Made by a program: the position numbers and the translations under genes. A stretch of 50,950 nt of DNA from positions 1 through 50,950 of the forward strand of contig JAJDNX010000083.1 of the NCBI GenBank assembly GCA_022340485.1. The letters are read 5' to 3'. A model generated the notes under the pieces. It ran no database searches. It was not told where the DNA came from and worked only from the letters and a program-made list of their open reading frames with translations. Position 1 is the stretch's first letter. Each line of letters opens with the position of its first letter. This document shows positions 16,805 to 25,262 of this stretch, one piece after another. Origin of the DNA: Gammaproteobacteria bacterium. GTDB taxonomy: Bacteria > Pseudomonadota > Gammaproteobacteria > UBA9214.

Positions 16805-17812
16805 CTAGTGGTTCTTCAGCCATTCACGGGCAAGCCTTTGTGCATTTTCAACCTGTGCAGCAGTCATTGATTGGGCAATGGCATCGCGTCCTGTGAGGGC
16901 ATCTTTATTGCCCCCTGCAACGACAATACTGAGCCACTTGTAGGCCTGTATATCGTCCTGCGAAACCCCCATACCACCGTGATACATAATAGCCAGATTA
17001 TACTGCGCATCGGCAAAGCCCTGCTCGGCCGCCCTTCGATACCACTTTACCGCCAGCATGTCATCCTGTGGAACACCCTGACCTTCGTCATAAAGGATGC
17101 CGAGATTGTATTGCGCCAGTGCATCACCCTGGTCAGCCGCCTTGCGGTACCAGTTTGCTGCCTGTGCGTAATCCTGTGCGACACCCTGGCCGTTCGCATA
17201 CAGACCGCCGAGGTTGTATTGTGCCAGGGGTTCTCCCTGTTCCGCCGCCTTGCGGTACCAACTCGCAGCAAGATTGTAGTCCTGTGCAACACCCCGACCC
17301 TCGTCATACAGAATGCCGAGACTTAGCTGTGCACGGGCATCACCCTGCTCGGCAGCCTTGCGATACCAGTATGCTGCCACATCGAGGTTCTGCTCGATCC
17401 CGCGTCCTTCTGCATACATGACACCGAGATAGTATTGCGCATCCGCCAAACCGGAATTGGCCGCCATGCGGTACCATTTCACGGCTTCCCGGTCATCGCG
17501 CCGGACACCCTGACCACGGGCATACATGCCTCCCAGGTTGTACTGCGCAACAGCCCCACCCTGTTCAGCGGACAGTTGCCACCACTTTACTGCCTCACGG
17601 TCACTCTGTGGCACACCATAGCCCTTCTCATACATGATGCCAAGATACAATTGCGCGAAGGCATTACCCCCCTCAGCCAGCGGCATGAATTCAAGCAACG
17701 CCTGGTCATAATTACCCTGTTCATAGTGGGCAAAACCCTCATAAAACCCGCCCCATGCCTGACCACTACCGATCAGTACAAGAAACAGACTTATCTTGCG
17801 AATGGTTTGCAT
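16805..17812 (-). CDS. Sel1-repeat protein with signal peptide
   Basis: This 335-residue protein has a cleavable-looking signal peptide (ISLFLVLIGSGQAWG) and then seven consecutive 36-residue Sel1-like repeats of the pattern AxAQYNLGxxYxxGxGVxQDxxxAxxWYRKAAEQG, from about residue 50 to 300. Such solenoids bind other proteins; an envelope location is expected from the signal peptide. The frame stays open for another 150 codons upstream, but that extension has no repeats or protein-like character. The ATG at 17812 has GGGAGACAC directly before it. The neighbouring hox genes are divergent, so no functional link is implied. Confidence 0.88.
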   Translation of the reverse strand: MQTIRKISLFLVLIGSGQAWGGFYEGFAHYEQGNYDQALLEFMPLAEGGNAFAQLYLGIMYEKGYGVPQSDREAVKWWQLSAEQGGAVAQYNLGGMYARGQGVRRDDREAVKWYRMAANSGLADAQYYLGVMYAEGRGIEQNLDVAAYWYRKAAEQGDARAQLSLGILYDEGRGVAQDYNLAASWYRKAAEQGEPLAQYNLGGLYANGQGVAQDYAQAANWYRKAADQGDALAQYNLGILYDEGQGVPQDDMLAVKWYRRAAEQGFADAQYNLAIMYHGGMGVSQDDIQAYKWLSIVVAGGNKDALTGRDAIAQSMTAAQVENAQRLAREWLKNH

Positions 17813-18595
17813 GTGTCTCCCGGATGAAATGAAAAAAGTAAGGTGCCCTGAATAGATGCCAAACCGACATTCCGGCGAAGGCCGGTGCCAGGAACATTCA
17901 ACAGTATTGAGAGTGGGCCTAAATATATCACGTAGATTGGAGGGCGAACAAAAAGCGGCAAAACACGCAGCAAAACAGCCTTTGTCAACAATGATCTCAG
18001 ACAGGTGTTGAAGTAGCATCCAAACCTTACAGCATTGGGGAAGCGTCCTCGGTATCCATACCGCTTCATCCGGGATCAGCAAAAAACATGTTTGATGGGT
18101 GCCGAGAAAAATTGCAATTTGAGATATCGATGTCCGGTCAAGCGTTATCAGGTGATTGTTTATCGACCCGGAATGTTCCAGACTATGCCGGCCCTGACTA
18201 TGATCCGTTAATCCAACAGTACCAATGGAGGGCAAGCTGAGAATTCCGCTTGTTGAGCAGATCAAGACAGTCTTTCATGGAGATCGATCGACCTCCTTCC
18301 CGGAGAGATCAATCGGAAGGATTCATCGTGACTTCCTTGACCGCACCACGATGATACACAATGCTTCAATGCAGGGCACCGTCCCGGACTTTTCGGGTCA
18401 GCATGGATCCTCATCCACGCGAAAATACACAATCGGGCCTCATGTACAAACAGGTACAATTATTGCTTGGCTAGCTAAGGCGAACCTCAACCATACATAT
18501 ATCTGAATCAATCCTACCTCGTTAAAATGATCACGACTCATCCAGGCTTTTCCGGCAATAGCACCGCCATATGCAGATTACCAGGGGTTTGATGT
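17813..18595. other. Divergent intergenic region between the Sel1 gene and hoxF
   Basis: These 783 bases separate a leftward gene from the rightward hox operon. Open frames on both strands lack ribosome binding sites and recognisable protein motifs, so I regard them as chance. The recognisable element is a sigma-54 promoter match at 18452-18467, listed separately. The long upstream space would accommodate activator and IHF sites for such a promoter, although I could not identify specific ones. Confidence 0.5.
18452..18467 (+). promoter_or_regulatory. Candidate sigma-54 (-24/-12) promoter for hoxFUYHW
   Basis: The sequence AGGTAC-AATTA-TTGCT matches the consensus TGGCAC-N5-TTGCT at nine of eleven defined positions and keeps the invariant GG and GC separated by ten bases. 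It lies 129 bases upstream of the hoxF ATG, giving a predicted leader of about 118 bases. The soluble hydrogenase operon of Ralstonia eutropha is known to use sigma-54 with the NtrC-type activator HoxA. No hoxA gene is in this window. Confidence 0.65.
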
Positions 18596-20404
18596 ATGAC
18601 ACATGAGGAAATCATCAGGGAGATAATTGCACCTTCCGGCACCTCGCGTGCCGCAGAACGATCACAACTGCTGCAGTATCTTTGCCAGATCCAGCATCAA
18701 TGCTCCTACATTCCCGGGGACGCGATCACACAACTCGCCACCCGATTGCAAATGCCTGCATCAGAAATTCAAGGGCTAATCGGATTTTATGCCTTCCTCC
18801 ACGAGCAACCACGCGGCGATTATGACATCCTGCTCAGCGACAGCATTAGCGACCACCTGCTCGGCAGCCGCTTGCTCCTGCAGCAACTCTGTAACCGGCT
18901 TGGTGTAGCACCCGGGGTACCGCGTGCTGACGGTCGTGTCACGGTTGATACCACCTCCTGCACCGGTATCTGCGATCAGGGGCCCGCAATGCTGCTTAAC
19001 GGCCGGGTGATCAGCCGGCTGACCGACAGACGCATCGACCACATCTGTGCACTGATCGAGGCAAGCACCGCGGTCACGCAATGGCCGGCCGAATTCTTCC
19101 AGGTTGATGATAATATCCGTCGCCGTGATCTGCTGCTCTCGGAGGAAACCGCCGCCGCCACCATGGATGGCAAGGCACTGCGAGTTCTGCTTGAAACCGA
19201 TGGCAACGCCATACTCGATGTCATTGAAAAATCCGGGCTGCGCGGTCGCGGCGGCGCCGGCTTCCGCACCGGCATGAAATGGCGTTTCTGCAGACAGGCT
19301 GAGAGCGATAGTCGTTATGTCGTGTGCAATGCAGATGAAGGTGAACCCGGCACCTTCAAGGATCGGGTATTGCTGAACAGCTATGCGGACTCCGTTTTCG
19401 AGGGTATGACCCTGTGTGCCGGCGTGGTTGGCGCAAGCCGGGGTTACCTCTACCTGCGTGGTGAATACCGCTATCTGCTCGAACCCCTGCAAGCGGTACT
19501 GCGACAGCGCCGCGAAAAAGGCCTGCTCGGCCAGTGCATTCTCGGCAAGGACGGTTTCGACTTCGACATCGAAATACACCTCGGCGCCGGCGCCTATATC
19601 TGTGGCGAGGAATCCTCGCTGATCGAGTCACTGGAAGGCAAGCGTGGCATCCCGCGCAATCGACCGCCATTTCCGGTGACCCATGGTTATCTGAACCAGC
19701 CGACCGTGGTGAACAATGTCGAGACCTTCATGGCAGCCGCCAAAATCGCCGTACTCGGCGCCGACTGGTTTCGTCAGGCAGGCACACCAGAATCCACCGG
19801 CACCAAGCTGCTCAGTATCTGCGGTGACTGTGAAAGACCCGGTATCTATGAATACCCGTTCGGTGTCACCATCAAACAGGTCCTCGAGGACTGTGGTGCC
19901 GTAAATACACAGGCCATACAGGTTGCGGGAGCCGCAGGCACCACCCTGCCGGTCGCAGACAATGGACGCCGCATTGCCTTCGAGGATGTATCGACCGGCG
20001 GTTCTTTCATGGTATTCAATAACGATCGCGACCTGCTCGACATGGTGCAGAACTTTTCCCATTTCTTCGTGCACGAGAGCTGTGGTTTCTGCACACCCTG
20101 CCGTGTCGGTGGATCCCTGCTGAAGAACCTGGTAGATAAACTCGTCAACGGCCATGCCACGCACTATGATGTCGGTGAAATGAAACAGATTGGCAGTCTG
20201 ATGAAACGGGCAAGCCACTGTGGGCTTGGCAGCACCGCCCCAAACCCGGTACTCGACCTTCTGAACCACTTTCCGCAACTCGTGGAAAGCCGGCTCGCCC
20301 ACAGTGGTTACGAGCCGGCTTTCGACCTTGACGCTGCACTGCAGGAGGCGCGTGACATCACCGGGCGCGATGACCCCGGTGCACACATCAGGACTGAAAC
20401 ATGA
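18596..20404 (+). CDS. hoxF: NAD-reducing [NiFe] hydrogenase diaphorase subunit HoxF
   Basis: HoxF binds FMN and NAD(H) and passes electrons between NADH and the hydrogenase module in the cytoplasm. The 602 residues comprise a NuoE-like N-terminal part (about 1-155) and a NuoF-like part (about 165-590). NuoF signatures are SGLRGRGGAGFRTGMKW, VCNADEGEPGTFKDR and YICGEESSLIESLEGKRG. The [4Fe-4S] ligands are Cys496, Cys499 and Cys502 in CGFCTPC, plus Cys542. In the NuoE-like part only the CTGIC pair remains and the first pair is replaced by serine/aspartate, so an N1a-type [2Fe-2S] cluster is not expected. AGGGG precedes the ATG by eight bases, and the stop overlaps the hoxU start by four. Confidence 0.95.
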   Translation: MTHEEIIREIIAPSGTSRAAERSQLLQYLCQIQHQCSYIPGDAITQLATRLQMPASEIQGLIGFYAFLHEQPRGDYDILLSDSISDHLLGSRLLLQQLCNRLGVAPGVPRADGRVTVDTTSCTGICDQGPAMLLNGRVISRLTDRRIDHICALIEASTAVTQWPAEFFQVDDNIRRRDLLLSEETAAATMDGKALRVLLETDGNAILDVIEKSGLRGRGGAGFRTGMKWRFCRQAESDSRYVVCNADEGEPGTFKDRVLLNSYADSVFEGMTLCAGVVGASRGYLYLRGEYRYLLEPLQAVLRQRREKGLLGQCILGKDGFDFDIEIHLGAGAYICGEESSLIESLEGKRGIPRNRPPFPVTHGYLNQPTVVNNVETFMAAAKIAVLGADWFRQAGTPESTGTKLLSICGDCERPGIYEYPFGVTIKQVLEDCGAVNTQAIQVAGAAGTTLPVADNGRRIAFEDVSTGGSFMVFNNDRDLLDMVQNFSHFFVHESCGFCTPCRVGGSLLKNLVDKLVNGHATHYDVGEMKQIGSLMKRASHCGLGSTAPNPVLDLLNHFPQLVESRLAHSGYEPAFDLDAALQEARDITGRDDPGAHIRTET

Positions 20405-21144
20405 GTAGCAAAAATACCTTCATGCTTGACGGCGTTGCCATCGAATTCAGCGAGGGTGATACCATCATGGATGCCGCATTGCGGTCGGGCTCCTACATTC
20501 CGCACCTGTGCCATAACCCCGAATTCAGGCCGCACGGCAGCTGCCGCGTGTGTGTGGTCAACATCAACGGCCGCCAGGTTTCCTCCTGCACCCAGCCGGC
20601 GTCCGCTGGACTCGAGGTAGATAACAGTTCCGAAGACCTCGTACAGGAACGGCGAAACCTGCTGCAGATGCTGTTCGTCGAGGGCAACCACGTTTGTCCC
20701 GGCTGCGAAAAAAGCGGTGCCTGCCAGCTGCAGGCAGTGGCCTATTACACGGGCATGCTGTCGCCGCAGTATACCCACTTTTTCCCGCAGCGTTCCGTGG
20801 ATGCCTCACACCCGGATACCGCAATCGACTTCAACCGTTGCATACTCTGCGAGCTGTGCGTGCGTGCCAGCCGTGACGTCGACCACAAGGATGTGTTCTC
20901 GATCAGCGGCCGTGGCATTGGCAGTCACCTGGTGGTCAATTCACCCAGCGGCAAACTCGGCGACAGCGCATTTGCCGCCACCGACAAGGCCGCCCATGTC
21001 TGCCCGGTCGGTGCCATACTGCCCAAGCACCGCGGCTACGAACAGCCGATTGGCAGTCGACTCTATGACAGGTCGCCGATCAGCATCGTTGGCGATGTAG
21101 CTGCACATGAATCCGATGACCAGGGGGACACACATGGCCGATAA
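20401..21144 (+). CDS. hoxU: Hydrogenase diaphorase small subunit HoxU
   Basis: HoxU carries iron-sulfur clusters that link the FMN of HoxF to the hydrogenase dimer. It resembles the N-terminus of NuoG. A [2Fe-2S] ferredoxin domain has CHNPEFRPHGSCRVC with a later cysteine in QVSSC. A His/Cys-ligated cluster motif is HVCPGCEKSGACQ. A third motif is CILCELCVRASRD, with a distal cysteine in HVCPVG. Length is 247 residues, normal for HoxU. Translational coupling is suggested at both ends: the ATG overlaps the hoxF stop, and the hoxY start lies inside its last codons. Confidence 0.95.
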   Translation: MSSKNTFMLDGVAIEFSEGDTIMDAALRSGSYIPHLCHNPEFRPHGSCRVCVVNINGRQVSSCTQPASAGLEVDNSSEDLVQERRNLLQMLFVEGNHVCPGCEKSGACQLQAVAYYTGMLSPQYTHFFPQRSVDASHPDTAIDFNRCILCELCVRASRDVDHKDVFSISGRGIGSHLVVNSPSGKLGDSAFAATDKAAHVCPVGAILPKHRGYEQPIGSRLYDRSPISIVGDVAAHESDDQGDTHGR

Positions 21145-21673
21145 AATCAGGGTAGCCACGGCCTCGCTGTGCGGATGTTTCGGCTGTCATATGTCGCTGC
21201 TGGATATCGACGAACGCATCCTCGAACTGGTACAGCTGGTGGAATTTGACCGTACTCCGCTCACCGACATCAAGACGGTTGGTGACTGTGACATCGGCAT
21301 CATCGAGGGCGGTGTTGCCAATGCGGAAAACGTCGAAGTGCTGCGCGAGTTTCGCAAACACTGCAAGGTGCTGGTGGCGCTGGGAGCCTGCGCAGTGAAC
21401 GGAGGCATACCTGCGATGCGCAATTCATTCGAGCTGCGGGAATGCCTCGAGGAGGCCTATATCGAAGGCATAGGCGTGGCCAACCCGCAAATTCCGAGCG
21501 ATCCGGAAATACCAATGCTGCTGAACAAGGTGCACCCGATTCACGAGGTAGTCAAGGTCGATCACTTCCTGCCTGGCTGTCCGCCATCGGGCGATACCAT
21601 CTGGACCTTCCTGACAGAACTGATCGAAGGCAAACCGATTGGCTTTCCTTATGAACAGATCCATTATGATTAA
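21134..21673 (+). CDS. hoxY: [NiFe] hydrogenase small subunit HoxY
   Basis: HoxY is the electron-transferring small subunit that pairs with HoxH. Cysteine motifs for the proximal [4Fe-4S] cluster are SLCGCFGCHMS near the N-terminus, GACAVNGGIPAMRN in the middle and FLPGCPPSGDTIW near the C-terminus. There is no Tat signal and no extra cluster domain, as expected for the short cytoplasmic type (179 residues). The frame is open nine codons upstream, but the ATG at 21134 has AGGGGGA directly in front and gives the family N-terminus. It overlaps hoxU by 11 bases. Confidence 0.95.
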   Translation: MADKIRVATASLCGCFGCHMSLLDIDERILELVQLVEFDRTPLTDIKTVGDCDIGIIEGGVANAENVEVLREFRKHCKVLVALGACAVNGGIPAMRNSFELRECLEEAYIEGIGVANPQIPSDPEIPMLLNKVHPIHEVVKVDHFLPGCPPSGDTIWTFLTELIEGKPIGFPYEQIHYD

Positions 21674-21750
21674 GTCCGATCAATGCATGAGGATCCTCTT
21701 CAGAGGTTGCCGTACCCTGTCGCTGACTCATTCTTTCCCGGGACACCGTG

Positions 21751-23244
21751 ATGACATCTAATCTTGAAACCGCCGACAATCCGGAGCAGCTCGAACGCAT
21801 CGTGATCGAGCCGCTGACCCGCGTTGAGGGTCACGGCAAGGTAACGTTGCTGCAGGATGAGAACCTGCATATCAGGCAGGCGCGGCTGCACATCGTTGAA
21901 TTCCGTGGCTTTGAAAAATTCATCCAGGGAAGGCCCTACTGGGAACTGCCGGTACTGGTACAACGTCTCTGCGGCATTTGCCCGGTCAGCCATCACCTCG
22001 CCGCAGCCAAGGCCACCGACATGCTGGTCGGAGCCACACAGCTGACGCCGACAGCCGAAAAAATCCGCCGCCTGATGCATTACGGGCAAACCCTGCAATC
22101 CCATGCACTGCATTTCTTCCATCTCTGCTCGCCTGACTTGCTGTTCGGCTTCGACGACGAGGTTCGCCACCGCAATATCGTCGGTGTCATCGAAGACAAC
22201 CCGGAGATTGCCAAACAGGGTGTACTGTTGCGCAAGTACGGTCAGGAAGTCATTCGCCTTACCGCCGGCAAACGTATTCATGGCACCGGTGCAATACCGG
22301 GCGGTGTCAATAAATCACTGGACCGCGAAGAAATCAACTATCTGAAAAAAGATATTGAACAGATCGTGCAATGGGGTCAGGGTGCAGTCGAGCTGATCAA
22401 GCGCATTTTCTTCGAACAGCTCGATTACCACATGTCCTTCGCCAGGTTCGATTCCAACATGCTGGGCATGATTGGCGCTAAGGGCGAATTCGATATCTAC
22501 CATGGTGGACTGCGTGCCAGAAATGCTGACGGTGACATGATATTCGACCACGTCGATTACACCCGCTACAGTGACTACATCCGTGAAGGTGTAAAAAACT
22601 GGAGCTACATGAAGTTTCCCTTTATAGAATCGCTCGGTGCAGAAAACGGCTGGTACCGGGTCGGTCCACTGGCCCGCGTTAATAACTGCGATTACTTCAG
22701 CACACCTCTCGCAGAGCAGCAGCGCAGGATCTTCAGGGAAGCCGGTCACGGCCGGCCCGTGCAAGCCTCGCTCGCCTTCCACTGGGCACGTCTGATCGAG
22801 CTGCTGTACTGTACCGAGGCGATCAGGGAACTACTGCTGGACCCTGACATCAGCGGCAAGGACCTGCTCAACAGGGGTGCGCTTCAGCATTGCGGGATCG
22901 GTGTACTCGAGGCGCCACGCGGTACACTCTTTCACCACTACGAGATTGATGCAGACGGCATCGTCAACAAGGCCAACCTGATTGTATCCACCACCAATAA
23001 CAACCAGGCAATGAACGAGTCTATTCGCCAGGTGGCGAACAGCTATCTTGACGGCAACCGGTTGAGCGAACCGCTGCTGAACCAGATCGAGGTCGCGATT
23101 CGCGCCTACGATCCGTGCCTGTCGTGCGCCACGCATGCAATGGGCAAAATGCCGCTGGAAATCACCCTGCTGAACGAGAACGCGGAAATCATCGACCGGC
23201 TCGAGAAGCGAGTCACGGGAGAGATACAGCGCTGTTCTTCCTGA
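21751..23244 (+). CDS. hoxH: [NiFe] hydrogenase large subunit HoxH (precursor)
   Basis: HoxH holds the Ni-Fe(CN)2CO active site. The N-terminal ligand motif is RLCGICPVSHH (Cys74, Cys77) and is preceded by EPLTRVEGHGKV. The C-terminal ligand motif is DPCLSCATHAMGKM (Cys456, Cys459). By analogy with R. eutropha HoxH, processing is expected after His462, releasing about 35 residues, a somewhat longer tail than the 24 residues I recall for that protein. The mature sequence clearly belongs to the group 3d type. A GTG directly precedes the chosen ATG; GGGA at seven bases favours the ATG. A gap of 77 bases separates it from hoxY. Confidence 0.95.
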   Translation: MTSNLETADNPEQLERIVIEPLTRVEGHGKVTLLQDENLHIRQARLHIVEFRGFEKFIQGRPYWELPVLVQRLCGICPVSHHLAAAKATDMLVGATQLTPTAEKIRRLMHYGQTLQSHALHFFHLCSPDLLFGFDDEVRHRNIVGVIEDNPEIAKQGVLLRKYGQEVIRLTAGKRIHGTGAIPGGVNKSLDREEINYLKKDIEQIVQWGQGAVELIKRIFFEQLDYHMSFARFDSNMLGMIGAKGEFDIYHGGLRARNADGDMIFDHVDYTRYSDYIREGVKNWSYMKFPFIESLGAENGWYRVGPLARVNNCDYFSTPLAEQQRRIFREAGHGRPVQASLAFHWARLIELLYCTEAIRELLLDPDISGKDLLNRGALQHCGIGVLEAPRGTLFHHYEIDADGIVNKANLIVSTTNNNQAMNESIRQVANSYLDGNRLSEPLLNQIEVAIRAYDPCLSCATHAMGKMPLEITLLNENAEIIDRLEKRVTGEIQRCSS

Positions 23245-23280
23245 ATGGCGGTTTCTGGAGTTTTTTCATAGCATACAGGC

Positions 23281-23775
23281 ATGTTGCAGTCTGCAGCCAA
23301 TCCGGATCTGATTTTCACCTGGGGCAACCCTTCACGGGGCGATGATGCGCTCGGACCGGCGATCTATGAGCTACTGCAGAACGAAGACCTGAACGGTGTC
23401 GACCTGCTTACCGACTTCCAGTTGCAGATAGAACACGCCGTCGACCTTGAAGGTCACAGGCAAGTACTGTTCGTGGATGCGAGTCTCTCGGCAAATCCGC
23501 CGTTCGAGATTTTCCCGCTGCAACCGCTACAGGACGCCAGTTACAGCTCACATGCAATGAGTCCGCAGTCGCTGCTTGCTGTCTACCAACAAGTCTATGG
23601 CTGCACCCCACCGCCGGCCTTTCTGCTCTCCATACGCGGCTATGAGTTTGGCCTCGGCCTGCCGGTGTCAGCTACAGCGAATCAAAACCTGCTGGCAGCC
23701 TTCAACCACATAAAGAGGCTACTTGACGTCACACAATCCGACGCATGCACAGACTTCTGGCCCACAGGTACCTAA
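23281..23775 (+). CDS. hoxW: HoxW-like hydrogenase maturation endopeptidase
   Basis: This 164-residue protease of the HybD/HoxW family should remove the C-terminal peptide of HoxH once nickel is inserted. The family start is LIFTWGNPSRGDDALGP, with the metal-sensing acidic residue in that motif. LLTDFQLQIEHAVDL matches the conserved glutamine/glutamate region, and LFVDASL the second acidic motif. RGYEFGLGLPVSATANQNL covers the C-terminal conserved region. It follows hoxH by 36 bases and completes hoxFUYHW. No hoxI or hyp genes follow, so metal insertion proteins must be encoded elsewhere. Confidence 0.9.
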   Translation: MLQSAANPDLIFTWGNPSRGDDALGPAIYELLQNEDLNGVDLLTDFQLQIEHAVDLEGHRQVLFVDASLSANPPFEIFPLQPLQDASYSSHAMSPQSLLAVYQQVYGCTPPPAFLLSIRGYEFGLGLPVSATANQNLLAAFNHIKRLLDVTQSDACTDFWPTGT

Positions 23776-23882
23776 GCGCCTGCAGCCGCTTCATCACGGT
23801 TTCTCGTCTTGCCCTGCATTTGAAACAGATGGAATATCAGGGTAGAAGATTTTTTGAAGAACGCGTAAATATCCGCCCCCCT

Positions 23883-23909
23883 CTTGAAATGCATCCACAC
23901 GCCCTTATT
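23883..23909 (+). promoter_or_regulatory. Candidate sigma-32-like heat-shock promoter for the hsp20 gene
   Basis: CTTGAAA at 23883-23889 is an exact match to the -35 element recognised by RpoH. It is followed 12 bases later by CCCTTATTT, a partial match to the -10 element CCCCATNT. It lies 46-72 bases upstream of the Hsp20 start codon. The -10 match is weak, so confidence is moderate. Confidence 0.45.
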
Positions 23910-23954
23910 TATGAGGTATGTCAGTTTTGACTTACTTTTTCCGGAGGCACGACC

Positions 23955-24383
23955 ATGTCATTAGCACACCATAAACCGGTGACCCTGTTTGATCAGTTCA
24001 ACGATGAGATCAACCGCTACCTGCTATCCAGGCGCAGCACAGCTGCGAACCAGGAGCACGACTGGACACCCGCGGTTGATATCCATGAAGAAGACAACCG
24101 CTACTTGCTGACAGCCGATATACCCGGTGTTCACCGCAGTGACGTGGAGATTACACTCGAAGATGGGGTACTGACCGTCAAGGGCGAACGCAAGCCAGAA
24201 ACCGGGGCAGCGAAGGAAGGTTTCCGTCGCAGGGAGCGCGTCTATGGCACATTTCTACGGCAGTTTAATCTGCCAGACACCGTAGATACGGCCAACATCA
24301 GCGCAAAGGCCGAAGACGGGGTATTGAAAATAGAGATCCCCAAGCAGGAAAAGCTGCAACCCAAGAAGATTACCGTTAGTTAA
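23955..24383 (+). CDS. Hsp20-family small heat-shock protein
   Basis: This 142-residue chaperone binds unfolding proteins and prevents their aggregation. The alpha-crystallin domain spans about 37-135 and includes DWTPAVDIHEEDNRYLLTADIPGV, VEITLEDGVLTVKGER, and the terminal strand region KAEDGVLKIEIPK, which contains the family GVLxxxxPK signature. The N-terminal arm (FDQFNDEINRYL) is the usual short oligomerisation segment. TTCCGGAGG lies upstream of the ATG. A sigma-32-like promoter precedes it and a rho-independent terminator follows, so it is probably a single-gene transcript distinct from the hox operon. Confidence 0.94.
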   Translation: MSLAHHKPVTLFDQFNDEINRYLLSRRSTAANQEHDWTPAVDIHEEDNRYLLTADIPGVHRSDVEITLEDGVLTVKGERKPETGAAKEGFRRRERVYGTFLRQFNLPDTVDTANISAKAEDGVLKIEIPKQEKLQPKKITVS

Positions 24384-24407
24384 GCTGTTCAATATACATT
24401 GAGTCAG

Positions 24408-24438
24408 GGTCAGCCTCCATGGGGGCTGACCTGGTTTT
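24408..24438 (+). terminator. Rho-independent terminator after hsp20
   Basis: A perfect 8-base stem (GGTCAGCC at 24408-24415, GGCTGACC at 24424-24431) with an 8-base loop is followed by TGG and four T residues. It lies 25 bases beyond the Hsp20 stop codon. Confidence 0.8.
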
Positions 24439-24581
24439 ATGTTTACCCGGTGATTATCCTTACCTCCAGACGTACGCAGAACTGCACCTACTATTCAAAG
24501 TAGTTTTTTCCGCTCAGACCGGGGCTTTGATTCCCTGCTGACATATTCCAGCGGAGCGGATACTAGCAATGGCAGTGGAAA

Positions 24582-25175
24582 ATGAAACAGTATTCACAAG
24601 CATGTGACGAGAACAGGGAACCGATACTGGCCATCATCAGGAAAACCTTTGCGGATGCGCACAACATACTTGAGATCGCCAGCGGCACCGGACAACATGC
24701 CGTCTACTTTGCACGTCAGCTGCCTCACTTGACCTGGCAACCCAGTGACCTGATAGAAAACCACCCCAGCATTCGTGCATGGCGCGATGACGCCGGCCTC
24801 GAAAACGTCCTGCCGCCAATCGAACTGGATGTCACCAAAAACGCATGGCCGTCCAAGCAATATGACGGACTTTTCAGTGCCAACAGTACACACATCATGA
24901 GCTGGGAAGCAGTCCAGAGCATGTTTAGCGGTATCGGCAAATTACTCCAGAGAGATGCGCGCTGTTGTCTTTATGGTCCGTTTAATTATGGCGGCACATT
25001 CACCAGCGACAGCAACAAGCGCTTTGATGACTGGCTGAAGCAACGTGATCCTGCAAGCGGCATCAGGGACTATGAAGCCATTGCGGAACTGGCCGATGCA
25101 AACGATCTAGAACTGGAGTCTGATAACGAGATGCCGGTCAATAATCGTTTGCTTGTCTGGATCAAACGTGGGTAA
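24582..25175 (+). CDS. DUF938 family SAM-dependent methyltransferase-like protein
   Basis: This 197-residue protein matches the DUF938 family, which has a class I methyltransferase fold of unknown substrate. The family start is KQYSQACDENREPILAIIRKTF, followed by the SAM-binding motif ILEIASGTGQHAVYFA. Later conserved segments are WQPSDLIENHPSI, FSANSTHIMSWEAVQSMF, and CCLYGPFNYGG. There is no signal peptide. The ribosome binding site in front of the ATG is weak. The gene lies downstream of the hsp20 terminator and faces the minus-strand terminator at 25183-25213. Confidence 0.88.
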   Translation: MKQYSQACDENREPILAIIRKTFADAHNILEIASGTGQHAVYFARQLPHLTWQPSDLIENHPSIRAWRDDAGLENVLPPIELDVTKNAWPSKQYDGLFSANSTHIMSWEAVQSMFSGIGKLLQRDARCCLYGPFNYGGTFTSDSNKRFDDWLKQRDPASGIRDYEAIAELADANDLELESDNEMPVNNRLLVWIKRG

Positions 25176-25182
25176 ATAAAAA

Positions 25183-25213
25183 GCCGGCCCTGCTCTTCGA
25201 GAACAGGGCCGGC
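25183..25213 (-). terminator. Rho-independent terminator on the minus strand
   Basis: A perfect 10-base stem (GCCGGCCCTG at 25183-25192, CAGGGCCGGC at 25204-25213) with a small extra TCT/AGA pairing in the loop is followed, on the minus strand, by the T-rich tract TTTTTATTTAC. On the plus strand no T-run follows, so it mainly serves leftward transcription. The nearest leftward frame ending before it is the 51-residue ORF at 25263-25418. Confidence 0.85.
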
Positions 25214-25262
25214 GGGCGGGTAACTTCACAAAAGACGGTGTCGGGGCCGTCTCAAGCTGAGG

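Noticed and set aside
17813-18265. In-frame upstream extension of the Sel1 gene (about 150 codons)
   Set aside because: It contains no repeat or known domain and has no ribosome binding site at its start, whereas the internal ATG has GGGAGACAC and begins a signal peptide.
18225-18506. Plus-strand 93-codon frame between the Sel1 gene and hoxF
   Set aside because: No ribosome binding site, no recognisable protein features, and it covers the sigma-54 promoter match.
18776-20386. Two long minus-strand frames opposite hoxF
   Set aside because: They are shadows of the hoxF reading frame; no ribosome binding site or recognisable protein.
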